From the NCBI GenBank assembly GCA_016195405.1, contig JACPZP010000070.1, positions 86,294-150,293 of the forward strand: 64,000 nt of DNA, written 5' to 3'. The DNA is from Planctomycetota bacterium (lineage in GTDB: Bacteria; Planctomycetota; Planctomycetia; Gemmatales; Gemmataceae). Positions within the stretch are counted from its first letter, which is position 1; every line of letters begins with the position of its first letter. The notes under the pieces were generated by a model, which had not been told where the DNA came from, searched no databases, and was given only the letters and a program-made list of their open reading frames with translations. Made by a program: the position numbers and the translations under genes. Shown here piece by piece: positions 36,572 through 44,176 of this stretch.

Positions 36572-38119
36572 CTACGCGGTCAAAGCAGTGTTTGATGTGG
36601 CCGCTGAAGGCCACGCGTTCCCTATCCCTTTCATGTGCCGCTCAAGCGCGTGAGCAATCGCAGCAAAGACGCAGGGCATCTCGACAAACCACCTCTTCGG
36701 CGTGTCCTTCAGCCCCCACGAAGTCCGGACATGTTCATGGGGCGGGTCGAGCCAAGTCAGCTTCTGGCATTCTTCCGGACTAAGCTTCTCGATGGCCCAC
36801 CTCAGTAGATGCTGGTACTCCGCACGCTTGCCATTGAAGTGCTGGCCGTCCAAGTCCATCCCACAATCTCGCAAGTCGAGCAATCGGCAGGCGTCCGTCG
36901 CTAGTGAGTGGAACATTTGCAAAGCGTCATCGGGAAAGGCCGCGCTCTTGGACCGTCGCATGAGCCAGCACCGCCAGGGTTCCACCGATGACAGCAGCGG
37001 ACAGTCACCGATTCCGTCACCTCTTTCGGCGCCTGGTATCCTCACCGTTTCTGCCCGATCTCCGCCTCCGGCCGTGGCCAGGCACCTCCAGCCAGTCGGC
37101 TGCGGCGGCCCTTTGGGCATGTCGTCGAACCACCGATTCGCAGTCTGCCAAGCCTGCCTTTCGTCATGCGGGATCATCACCAAGGCAAACGAAACCTCCC
37201 TGGGGAATCGGTCCTGTGCGGCCACGAACCGTCGCTGTAGCTCCCGTAGCTCAGCGTTTGTGCCCGGTGCCGGTGGCGTCGGCGTCGGTGGCTGAGCATT
37301 TGCAGCAGCCTCTTGCACCTTCGTCCACTCCCGGTTCAGCTCTTCTAATTGCATCGCCAGGTCGTGGTCAAAATGCTTGACTTCGATGCCGTTTTTCTGG
37401 AGCAGCCGCTGGCCCTTGCCGCAGATGACGGGGTTGGGGTCCAGCACGCCGATCACCACCTTCTTCACCCTTCGGTCGATCAGCCGCTGTGAGCAAGGAG
37501 TCTTGTCCGGGCTGCGACGTGTACAAGGTTCCAGAGTTGCATAGACCGTCGCTCCCGCCAACGTCTCGTCCTTCAGCTTCTTCTCCAGCGCGGTGAATTC
37601 AGCGTGGTCACCCAGCGCCAGCTCTCCCCGATGGGCGGTCGCGATTACCTTGCCGTCCTTCACCACCACCGCCCCAACCTTCGGGTGCGGCTCCGGATCT
37701 TCCAACTTGCTTTTCCGGGCCTCCGCAATGGCCAGCTCCATTAAATACCGTTCGCTTGCAGTTGCCGCCTCTACTTGCAGAAGCGCGTTGTCCACGATCT
37801 GCCGGATGTCGTCGTACTTCGCCGCTGATTCGTTGTCTCGCTCGAACTCATCCGCCAACTGCCCCTCGACCCACCAAAGGATGGCCCCGGAGCCGGAGCT
37901 GCCGACCTGGCTGGCCACGAACCGGGCCGTGGGCCTGCCATGTGTCCGCAGCGCATCAATGATGGCTCGGGCCCGATGCGTCTGGTCATCGGCCGGCTCG
38001 TACCTTGCGAGGGTGTGAATGCTCGTTCTTGACGCCACGCGCAGGGGGCGCCATGCCTCCAGCATCTTCTGAAACTCGATGGCGTGCTGGCGGTCGTCGA
38101 GCGCTTGTCGATTGGACAT
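36572..38119 (-). CDS. Large protein with a central zinc-dependent deaminase domain
   Basis: The product is 515 residues. The middle (about 120-260) is a cytidine/deoxycytidylate/RibD-type deaminase: HPKVGAVVVKDGKVIATAHRGE, the catalytic HAEF (zinc His and proton-shuttle Glu) and TLEPCTRRSPDKTPCSQRL with the two zinc-binding Cys, then VVIGVLDPNPVICGKG. The N-terminal ~115 residues and the C-terminal ~240 are unrecognised; a Pro-rich linker (PPTPTPPAPGTN) separates the C-terminal domain. It could act on nucleotides, on nucleic acid, or as part of a stress/defence system. It is the first gene of the cassette, starting 42 nt after the end of ygiQ, with an AGAGGA ribosome-binding site. Confidence 0.75.
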   Translation of the reverse strand: MSNRQALDDRQHAIEFQKMLEAWRPLRVASRTSIHTLARYEPADDQTHRARAIIDALRTHGRPTARFVASQVGSSGSGAILWWVEGQLADEFERDNESAAKYDDIRQIVDNALLQVEAATASERYLMELAIAEARKSKLEDPEPHPKVGAVVVKDGKVIATAHRGELALGDHAEFTALEKKLKDETLAGATVYATLEPCTRRSPDKTPCSQRLIDRRVKKVVIGVLDPNPVICGKGQRLLQKNGIEVKHFDHDLAMQLEELNREWTKVQEAAANAQPPTPTPPAPGTNAELRELQRRFVAAQDRFPREVSFALVMIPHDERQAWQTANRWFDDMPKGPPQPTGWRCLATAGGGDRAETVRIPGAERGDGIGDCPLLSSVEPWRCWLMRRSKSAAFPDDALQMFHSLATDACRLLDLRDCGMDLDGQHFNGKRAEYQHLLRWAIEKLSPEECQKLTWLDPPHEHVRTSWGLKDTPKRWFVEMPCVFAAIAHALERHMKGIGNAWPSAATSNTALTA

Positions 38120-38161
38120 CGATCACGATCCTCTTGCTGTGGGCTTGTGCAGGCTTCGGGC

Positions 38162-40246
38162 TCACGACTTCGGCCCGCGGCCCCTCTTCCGCCGCTGCTG
38201 GGACTTCCTTCCCGGTCGATACCCCTTCACCGGCCCAGCTCCACGCTCCCCTGGTTTCTCACCCACGGCCGGGTTAGCGACCGTGTGGTAGTGGTCGTGG
38301 TCATTCGCCCGCTTGCGTCGGGCCTCGATGGCTTCCTTCGGCGGCTGGGCCGGGATGAGGCAATCGCAGCCGTTGCCGATCAAATCCTGCCGACCAGCCT
38401 GGATAAGTGCCTCCCGGACGGTAAACCAATTTTCCGGCTTAAAAAACTGCATTAGCGCCCGCTGCATCTTTCGGTCTTTAAGCCCTTTGGCGACATAGAC
38501 TTCCTGCTTGGTAAATGGATCGATCCCAGTCCAGTAAAGTGCTGTAGCGATGTCGAACGGCGCCGGGATGAAATCCTGCACTTGATCGGGACGATAGCCG
38601 TTGCGCTTGAGGAACACGGCGAGATCGATCATGGCGTGCAGGTCGGAGCCAGGATGGCTGGCGATGTAATACGGCACAATATATTGCTTCGGCTTGCCCG
38701 CCTTCTTGGAGCCTTCCCGGAAACCGTGCGCGAATCTCTCGAAGTTGTTGTTGACCGGTTTTTTCATAAGGCCCAGGACGTGCGTATCGGTGTGCTCCGG
38801 CGCGACCTTGAGATGGCCGCCGACGTGATGGGCCGTCAATTCCTCCATGTATTCGGGCGAAAGCTGGGCGAGATCCATGCGGATGCCGCTGGCGACTAGG
38901 ACCTTGCGGATGCCCGGCTCGTTTCGCGCTCGCCGCATCAATTCCACGAGCGGACCGTGGTCGGTGCCGAGTAGCTTGCAAATGGTTGGGTGGACGCACG
39001 AGAGCCGTTTGCACTTCGCCTCGACTTCGGGCCGGCTGCAGCGCATCTGATACATGTTCGCGGTGGGGCCGCCGATGTCGCTGACGACGCCGGGAAACTC
39101 CGGGTCGGCGGCCATCTTGCGGACCTCTTTGAGAACGGATTCTTGCGAGCGCGATTGGATGACCCGGCCTTGATGGGCGGTGATGGAGCAGAAGGTGCAG
39201 CCGCCGAAACAGCCGCGCATCAGCGTCACCGAGTCCTTGATCATCTCATAAGCGGGAATCGGCTCTTTGTAGCTGGGATGGGGCCGGCGCGTGTACGGCA
39301 GATCGTAGATCTGGTCCATCTCCTTTTCGCAGATCGGCAACGCCGGCGGATTGACGACGACGGCCTGGCGCTCGTGATACTGGACCAGAATGCGGGCGTT
39401 GTATGGATTCGTGTTGATGTGGATGACGCGCGTGGCCTCGGCGAATGCCAGCTTGTCCGCTTTCACTTCCTCAGAGGAGGGAAGGAGGATTGGGCTTTCC
39501 GCTTGCGGTTTCGCGCTCGATGAGTTTGCATCCTTTGGGTTCCCAGCGAGCGCGAAACGCAAGCTGTCGGACTCATTCGCGCCAAGGGCATACGCGACGC
39601 CGCGCAAATCGCGCAGATCCCGGACGGACTTGCCGTCGGCCAGTCGCCGGGCGATGTCGACGATGGTTTTTTCGCCCATGCCGTAAACGACGAGGTCAGC
39701 CTTGGCGTCGAGGAGGATGGAGCGGCGGACGGTTTCGCTCCAGTAGTCGAAATGGGCGAGGCGGCGCAGCGAGGCTTCGACGCCGCCGGCGATAATCGGC
39801 ACGCCGGGGAATGCTTCGCGGGCACGATGGCAGTAGGGCAGGGTGGCGCGGTCGGGCCGCAAGCCGATCCTGCCGCCGGGGGAATAGGCGTCGTCGTTGC
39901 GCACCTTCTTGTTCGCGGTGTAATGATTGATGAGCGAGTCCATGTTGCCGGCGCTGATCGCGAAGAACAGGCGCGGCTTGCCGAACTGCCTCCAGGGCTC
40001 GCAGGAATGCCAATCCGGCTGGCTGAGCATGGCGACGCGAAAACCCGCAGCCTCGAGCACGCGCGCGATGATGGCCATGGCGAAACTGGGATGATCGACA
40101 TAAGCGTCGCCGGTGACGAAAACCACGTCGACGTCGTCCCAGCCGCGCGCCCGCATCTCGGCGCGCAACGTCGGCGCCATTGGCGCGGCGTAGGTTTCAC
40201 GCCACAGCGGCAACGACAGGCGGGTTGATTGAGCGGACGTAGCCAT
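38162..40246 (-). CDS. YgiQ-family (UPF0313) radical SAM protein, intact copy
   Basis: The product is 694 residues, full length for the family. The N-terminal UPF0313 domain (PTLRAEMRARGWDDVDVVFVTGDAYVDHPSF) precedes a radical SAM core with the 4Fe-4S motif RGCFGGCTFCSI (CX3CX2C), then SDIGGPTANMYQM and HLKVAPEHTDTHVL. The C-terminal DUF3362 tail ends in a basic KGYRPGRKSQQRRKRG stretch. The reaction is not known. A diverged second copy of the C-terminus is present at 34373-34744, beyond the four cassette genes. The long hairpin region 40258-40419 separates it from the next gene. Confidence 0.95.
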   Translation of the reverse strand: MATSAQSTRLSLPLWRETYAAPMAPTLRAEMRARGWDDVDVVFVTGDAYVDHPSFAMAIIARVLEAAGFRVAMLSQPDWHSCEPWRQFGKPRLFFAISAGNMDSLINHYTANKKVRNDDAYSPGGRIGLRPDRATLPYCHRAREAFPGVPIIAGGVEASLRRLAHFDYWSETVRRSILLDAKADLVVYGMGEKTIVDIARRLADGKSVRDLRDLRGVAYALGANESDSLRFALAGNPKDANSSSAKPQAESPILLPSSEEVKADKLAFAEATRVIHINTNPYNARILVQYHERQAVVVNPPALPICEKEMDQIYDLPYTRRPHPSYKEPIPAYEMIKDSVTLMRGCFGGCTFCSITAHQGRVIQSRSQESVLKEVRKMAADPEFPGVVSDIGGPTANMYQMRCSRPEVEAKCKRLSCVHPTICKLLGTDHGPLVELMRRARNEPGIRKVLVASGIRMDLAQLSPEYMEELTAHHVGGHLKVAPEHTDTHVLGLMKKPVNNNFERFAHGFREGSKKAGKPKQYIVPYYIASHPGSDLHAMIDLAVFLKRNGYRPDQVQDFIPAPFDIATALYWTGIDPFTKQEVYVAKGLKDRKMQRALMQFFKPENWFTVREALIQAGRQDLIGNGCDCLIPAQPPKEAIEARRKRANDHDHYHTVANPAVGEKPGERGAGPVKGYRPGRKSQQRRKRGRGPKS

Positions 40247-40257
40247 AAGTCACCAAG

Positions 40258-40419
40258 CCCGCAGGCGAGTCATCGAGCCTGCGGGGTGCCGCCATCACAA
40301 ACCACGGATATCACGGATCACACGGAGAAGAAAACCCATTCTCCCTCTGCATCCGTGTTATCCGTGAAATCCGTGGTTCTCATGTCAGCACCCCGCACGC
40401 TCGAAGATTCGCGTGCGGG
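40258..40419. repeat. Large nested hairpin region
   Basis: Three palindromes are nested here. One 9-bp stem is at 40258-40266/40277-40285 (CCCGCAGGC/GCCTGCGGG). A long one is at 40300-40378 (AACCACGGATATCACGGAT against ATCCGTGAAATCCGTGGTT). A third is at 40392-40400/40411-40419 (CCCGCACGC/GCGTGCGGG). GGGGTGC before and GCACCCC after the centre also pair, so about 160 bp could extrude as one cruciform. It fills the space between two same-strand genes. Confidence 0.8.
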
Positions 40420-40433
40420 CTTGGATCATTATA

Positions 40434-41000
40434 CTACTTGACGATCTTGGCCACGTCGGCGACGACGTTGCTGATCGTCTTTTCGTTCAACTCGCCCTTG
40501 CGGAACACGTGGTTGGCGCGGACGGTGAACTCGTTGTAGAGCAGCACGGTCACGTCGGCGTCCTTGGAGATTTTGTATTTCTCCGGGCCTTGCGGATTGT
40601 CGATGCTCAGCACCAACTTCTTGAGGCCTTGCTTTTGGGCCACGCTCTTGAGCGCGTCGGCCAGGCCTTCCTTGTCGCTGCAGAAGACGGCGTAGCTACC
40701 CATGCTCGCACTGGTGTTCTTGGCGGTGCATTCATCGAGCTTCTTGAGTAGGGTCGCCACTTCGGGAGTCGCCTCGCGCGCGAAGACGACCGCCACCGGA
40801 TGGGCGCCGTTGGCGCAATACAAGCACGCTTTTTCGCCGGCCTTGGCGCCGGTGACGTTGAGCGGATGGAACGGCCCCGGAACGTCCTGGCCGACTTGCG
40901 GACCGGACTTGACCGGCTCGCCGCGGCCGCCCGCTTGGACGTGAGCGACAGCAAGAGCCACCGCCACGCACAGACTGGCAACGAACAAACGCTTAGCCAT
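40434..41000 (-). CDS. Exported thioredoxin-fold-like protein, unknown function
   Basis: The product is 188 residues with a signal peptide (MAKRLFVASLCVAVALAVAHVQA). The mature part contains VTGAKAGEKACLYCANGAHPVAVVFARE, with a CLYC pair in the position of a redox active site, and later ADVTVLLYNEFTVRANHVFRKGELNEKTI. This is reminiscent of small secreted redoxin-like proteins widespread in planctomycetes. The partner and role are unknown. A ribosome-binding site (GGAGGTT) precedes the ATG. Confidence 0.65.
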   Translation of the reverse strand: MAKRLFVASLCVAVALAVAHVQAGGRGEPVKSGPQVGQDVPGPFHPLNVTGAKAGEKACLYCANGAHPVAVVFAREATPEVATLLKKLDECTAKNTSASMGSYAVFCSDKEGLADALKSVAQKQGLKKLVLSIDNPQGPEKYKISKDADVTVLLYNEFTVRANHVFRKGELNEKTISNVVADVAKIVK

Positions 41001-41312
41001 GACAGAACCTCCAAATAGGAAAACAGGAAGGACGAACGAAACAGAAGTCCCACGGAAAAGGGACGCGGTACGCAGTTACGGGTAGCTGAAAATAGGACTG
41101 TGGTGGAAAGACCGGGCACGCCGTTAGAGACTAGAGGCCTCAGGTGAAGCCGGTGCGGCAAGCGGAAAGGATCGAGCGATCCATACGAATGCGCCTCAAG
41201 GCAATTTCGACAACCGTGTCATTATGCGTAGACTCCACGGCAAAATCAAGTATTCAGCGAATTGATAGAATTCCAAAGGAGGTTTCGGATAACAAATCCA
41301 AGGAGGAATGCG
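41001..41312. other. Intergenic region between divergent genes
   Basis: The 312 bp contain no supported gene. They hold the promoters for the redoxin-like gene (minus) and the 88-aa gene (plus). Two Shine-Dalgarno-like sequences (AAAGGAGG near 41275 and AAGGAGG near 41300) precede the plus-strand gene; only the second is correctly spaced. Confidence 0.5.
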
Positions 41313-41579
41313 ATGGCCGCCAAAACGACCTGTCCCATCAACCACACGGAGTTCCGTGAGCATGCCAAGCCAGTCGACGTGGTAATAAACGGCGTCGCCC
41401 AGAAAGCGATGGTCAAGGAATTCTCCACCGGCTCGCTCGGTTGGTATCTCAACGGCAAGACCACCATCGATGTGAATGGGAAGCCCGTGCAGGTGCAGAT
41501 CGGCATGAATCTGACGATCATCGGCAGCAAGGACTTGCCCAAGGAGCCTGCCAAAAAGGAAGAGGCGACGGTCCCGTAA
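41313..41579 (+). CDS. Small conserved-looking cytosolic protein, unknown function
   Basis: The product is 88 residues with no signal peptide. Its beta-rich centre (VDVVINGVAQKAMVKEFSTGSLGWYLNGKTTIDVNGKPVQVQIGMNLTIIGS) looks like a small barrel. A Lys/Glu-rich tail follows. ATG at 41313 is chosen for the excellent AGGAGG 6 nt upstream; an earlier in-frame start at 41262 would not be translated well. The gene is followed at once by a palindrome (41583-41633). I recall similar short proteins in planctomycetes but no function. Confidence 0.65.
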   Translation: MAAKTTCPINHTEFREHAKPVDVVINGVAQKAMVKEFSTGSLGWYLNGKTTIDVNGKPVQVQIGMNLTIIGSKDLPKEPAKKEEATVP

Positions 41580-41582
41580 GAT

Positions 41583-41633
41583 GGATTTGCAATCCGTCCA
41601 AACTCAGGATATGCGAGGACGGATTGCAAATCC
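41583..41633. repeat. Palindrome GGATTTGCAATCCGTCC family
   Basis: The 17-bp arms GGATTTGCAATCCGTCC and GGACGGATTGCAAATCC (41583-41599 and 41617-41633) are exact inverse copies. The extension CTAC at 41637-41640 supplies the TAG stop of the convergent Nudix gene. Related arms recur at 48163-48241. Confidence 0.9.
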
Positions 41634-41636
41634 GTC

Positions 41637-42056
41637 CTACGTGAGAAGTTCTTCGCGAATGGGCTTGCCCATGGCCTGGCGAAGGATGTCCGCCAAACCC
41701 GGGTCGTCAATGCGCTCGAGGGCGCTGCCGACGCTCAGCCAAACGCGCTGACGAATTTCGCGCTCGGGCCAATCTTGCACGACCTTGGTCACTTGCATGA
41801 CGAACACGGTCACGTGGCAAACACCGCACCACTTCTCATAGAGGTAGCTGCCCACGGGCTCTTGACCCAAGACGCCGACCAGGCCCGCCTCTTCCCACGC
41901 CTCTTGAAGCGCGGTTTCGCCGGCGGTTTGGCCCGGTTCGATTTGTCCTTTGGGAATGACCCAGCGTTTGCCGTTGCTGGAGGTGACGAGACAAACTCTT
42001 CCATTCCTAATCGGAAGAGCCGCCCCTTGGAGGATGAACCCGGAATTGTTAGCCAT
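41637..42056 (-). CDS. Nudix hydrolase
   Basis: The product is 139 residues. WVIPKGQIEPGQTAGETALQEAWEEAGLVG is a Nudix box with the metal-binding Glu pair (WEEAG); the usual REVxEE Arg is a Gln here, a small departure. It begins with the typical strand RNGRVCLVTSSNGKRWVIPKG. Nudix enzymes cleave X-linked nucleoside diphosphates, for example diadenosine polyphosphates or oxidised nucleotides; the substrate is not predictable. The stop codon lies in the edge of a palindromic repeat. Confidence 0.88.
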   Translation of the reverse strand: MANNSGFILQGAALPIRNGRVCLVTSSNGKRWVIPKGQIEPGQTAGETALQEAWEEAGLVGVLGQEPVGSYLYEKWCGVCHVTVFVMQVTKVVQDWPEREIRQRVWLSVGSALERIDDPGLADILRQAMGKPIREELLT

Positions 42057-42186
42057 CGTGGCGTCCCGTGGTGATGGTGAATGTTCTCCCTATATTCACT
42101 TTGACACGTCGCACCAGCTGGTCAAGATTGATATATCGGTTTTCACGGAATTTACATCAATTATTCTTCACTTGCTCCGGAGCTTC

Positions 42187-43494
42187 ATGCGATTCGCCTT
42201 GCTGGGAGATCACGCCGACGGCCTGGAGATGGCGCGGGCTATGGCGCTGACGGGACGCCACGAATTCGCGGTCTACTCAGGGTCGCCTGTTGGCGGCGAA
42301 ATCCTGGGCCGTTGGGGCTTGGAGCCGGCGCGACAAGGCGATCTTGAGGAAGTGCTTGCCGATCCCGCTGTCGAGCTGTTGATCGTCGCCGTCCCGCCGT
42401 CCGTGCGTCCCGAGCACCTACGCCGCGCGCTTCAATCGGAGCGGCATGTCCTGTGCGTCCATCCCGCCGACGATTCGCCCGATATCGCTTACGAAGCCGC
42501 CATGTTGCAGGCTGACACGGGGAAGCTACTATTGCCTCTAACTCCCGAGGGCCTCCATCCAGGGATTCGCAGGCTGGCCGAAGTGGTTCATTATTACAGC
42601 GCGCCGGCGCCGACGGAGGCCGTCACTGCCGATCCTGCGCACCAAGTCCCCGCGCTGCGTCACCCCGTCACCCCATCACCCCGACACCCCGTCATCCCGT
42701 CATCACGCTCCCAAGTGCGGCTTTTGGAATGCGAACGCTGGTCGACCGAAGACGTGTTGCTCGAGACGGACTTTCCGCTCCAGAAGCCAAGCCTGCCGGG
42801 CTGGGATGTTTTCCGGGTTCTGGGCGGCGAGATCGGTGAAATCCTGGCAGTGTCCGGCAGGGAAGAATTGACGGCCGGCGTGCCCTTGCTTCTCAACGGC
42901 CGCTTTGTTCGGGGCGGCCTGTTTCAGGCGACCTACCTTCCCCACCAGGCCGAGTCGCGTTGGCGCTTGGCGCTCGTGGGCCCTACGGGGCGAGCGGAGC
43001 TGTTGTTCTCCGAAGGTTGGCCTGGCCCGTCGCGCTTGAGCTATGTCGATGAAAACGGCCAAGAGCGCGTCGAGGAATGGCCGGCGTTTCACCCCTGGGC
43101 GCCCATGGTGGAGGCGATGGAAGAATCGCTGCGGTTGCTGCCACGGTCTTCGACCAAGCGAGACATCGGCGCCACCGCCGGCGACACGCTGGTCCAGAGG
43201 AGGCTTGGCTGGCTTGACGAAGTGCGTGCTCTGGAACTGGACGACGCCGTCCGCCGCAGCATCGCGCGCCGCCGGGCAAGCACGCTCGACTTTCAGGAAG
43301 TGACCGAGGAAGCCGGCTTCAAAGGAACCATGACGTTGGTCGGCTGCGGGCTTTTGTGGATGAGCGTGATGCTCTTGATCCTGTCCGCCTGGGTTCCCTG
43401 GCTCGGCTGGCTCATCGCGCCGGTATTCGCTATTTTCCTGGTCATGCAGTTGTTGCGCTGGGTGATGCCGGCGAAGGATGAGGGTAAAGCGTGA
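42187..43494 (+). CDS. Gfo/Idh/MocA-like protein with a C-terminal membrane anchor
   Basis: The product is 435 residues. A Rossmann-type start (MRFALLGDHADGLEMARAMALTGRHEFAVYSG) is followed by LEEVLADPAVELLIVAVPPSVRPEHLRRALQSERHVLCVHP, which follows the Gfo/Idh/MocA pattern but without the canonical EKP motif (VHP instead). So catalytic activity is doubtful. The middle is beta-rich, and the C-terminus has two hydrophobic helices (TLVGCGLLWMSVMLLILSAWV, LIAPVFAIFLVMQLL). ATG at 42187, with CGGAG upstream, begins the Rossmann strand; a longer frame from 41950 is antisense to the Nudix gene and is rejected. Its end overlaps a convergent gene by about 50 bp. Confidence 0.8.
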   Translation: MRFALLGDHADGLEMARAMALTGRHEFAVYSGSPVGGEILGRWGLEPARQGDLEEVLADPAVELLIVAVPPSVRPEHLRRALQSERHVLCVHPADDSPDIAYEAAMLQADTGKLLLPLTPEGLHPGIRRLAEVVHYYSAPAPTEAVTADPAHQVPALRHPVTPSPRHPVIPSSRSQVRLLECERWSTEDVLLETDFPLQKPSLPGWDVFRVLGGEIGEILAVSGREELTAGVPLLLNGRFVRGGLFQATYLPHQAESRWRLALVGPTGRAELLFSEGWPGPSRLSYVDENGQERVEEWPAFHPWAPMVEAMEESLRLLPRSSTKRDIGATAGDTLVQRRLGWLDEVRALELDDAVRRSIARRRASTLDFQEVTEEAGFKGTMTLVGCGLLWMSVMLLILSAWVPWLGWLIAPVFAIFLVMQLLRWVMPAKDEGKA

Positions 43495-43891
43495 ACCGCA
43501 GCGACGCGCCGATGGCAGCCATGCGAGCCAACAGGCCACATGACAATCCTTGGCTGAACGCCCACGGCTCGGTTCCGCAGTCGTACCCGATGTTAAACTC
43601 ACGCTGCGTGCAATGCTGCCAGACCGTGCGGTGCCGCTTGCCGAAGGACTCGATAACAGCGACCATCGCCGCGATGTTCAACTCCGGCTCTGCGTGGCTG
43701 TCTCCAGTCTCGAAAGTCGCGTGCCAGAACCCATCCTCGCCACGGATTACATGCAATGCGAAGACGTGCCGCGAGTCGAAGGCCGCCGCCAGCGCCGTCA
43801 GGTCGTTGGGCGAGATCAGGTCGAGGTCCGTATTCAAGTAGCATATGGTGCCATCTAACTTTCCGCGCCTTTTTGACGGCCATTTACTCAT
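43442..43891 (-). CDS. Unknown protein translationally coupled to a HicB-like gene
   Basis: The product is 149 residues. Motifs such as DLDLISPNDLTALAAAFDS, WHATFETGD, RTVWQHCTQREFNIGYDCGTEPWAF and LARMAAIGASLRFTLYPHP give the impression of a conserved family I have seen as uncharacterised proteins, but I cannot name it. The ATG overlaps the TGA of the HicB-like gene (43888-43891), so the two are co-translated. HicA, the usual mRNA-interferase partner, would be expected here and is not present. GGAG lies 7 nt upstream. The 3' end overlaps the convergent oxidoreductase-like gene. Confidence 0.6.
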   Translation of the reverse strand: MSKWPSKRRGKLDGTICYLNTDLDLISPNDLTALAAAFDSRHVFALHVIRGEDGFWHATFETGDSHAEPELNIAAMVAVIESFGKRHRTVWQHCTQREFNIGYDCGTEPWAFSQGLSCGLLARMAAIGASLRFTLYPHPSPASPSATTA

Positions 43892-44094
43892 GCGGACTCC
43901 GAGGAAACGTTGGCCATGTGCGGGACGCTTTCGCCATGGTCCAGCTCGTCCGCGACCCTTCGTAGCGCCAATGCCTTGACTCGGTCGGCAGCTTCCTTTC
44001 GACTCTGCCCATAGCAAAGCACACCGGGAAGCTCGGTAACTTCCGCCAACCATCGGCCATCTTCTTCTTGCTCGATTTCAACCGTAAAATTCAT
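43888..44094 (-). CDS. HicB-like antitoxin-family protein
   Basis: The product is 68 residues. VEIEQEEDGRWLAEVTELPGVLCYGQSRKEAADRVKALALRRVAD matches the HicB RNase-H-like fold that binds HicA toxins; the DNA-binding C-terminal part is absent. It is divergent from the plus-strand membrane protein at 44177. Solitary HicB-like proteins are common, so it need not be part of a toxin-antitoxin pair, but here it is coupled to an unknown gene. Confidence 0.75.
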   Translation of the reverse strand: MNFTVEIEQEEDGRWLAEVTELPGVLCYGQSRKEAADRVKALALRRVADELDHGESVPHMANVSSESA

Positions 44095-44176
44095 GACATC
44101 CTCGCGTCGTACACGCTCCCACAGACTTCGTTAGGAAGCTCCTCAATAATCCTAACTCTTCATTCGAATTAATTCC

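Noticed and set aside
41950..42186. N-terminal extension of the Gfo/Idh/MocA-like gene
   Set aside because: It overlaps the Nudix gene in antisense and its sequence does not resemble the family; the ATG at 42187 begins the Rossmann strand.
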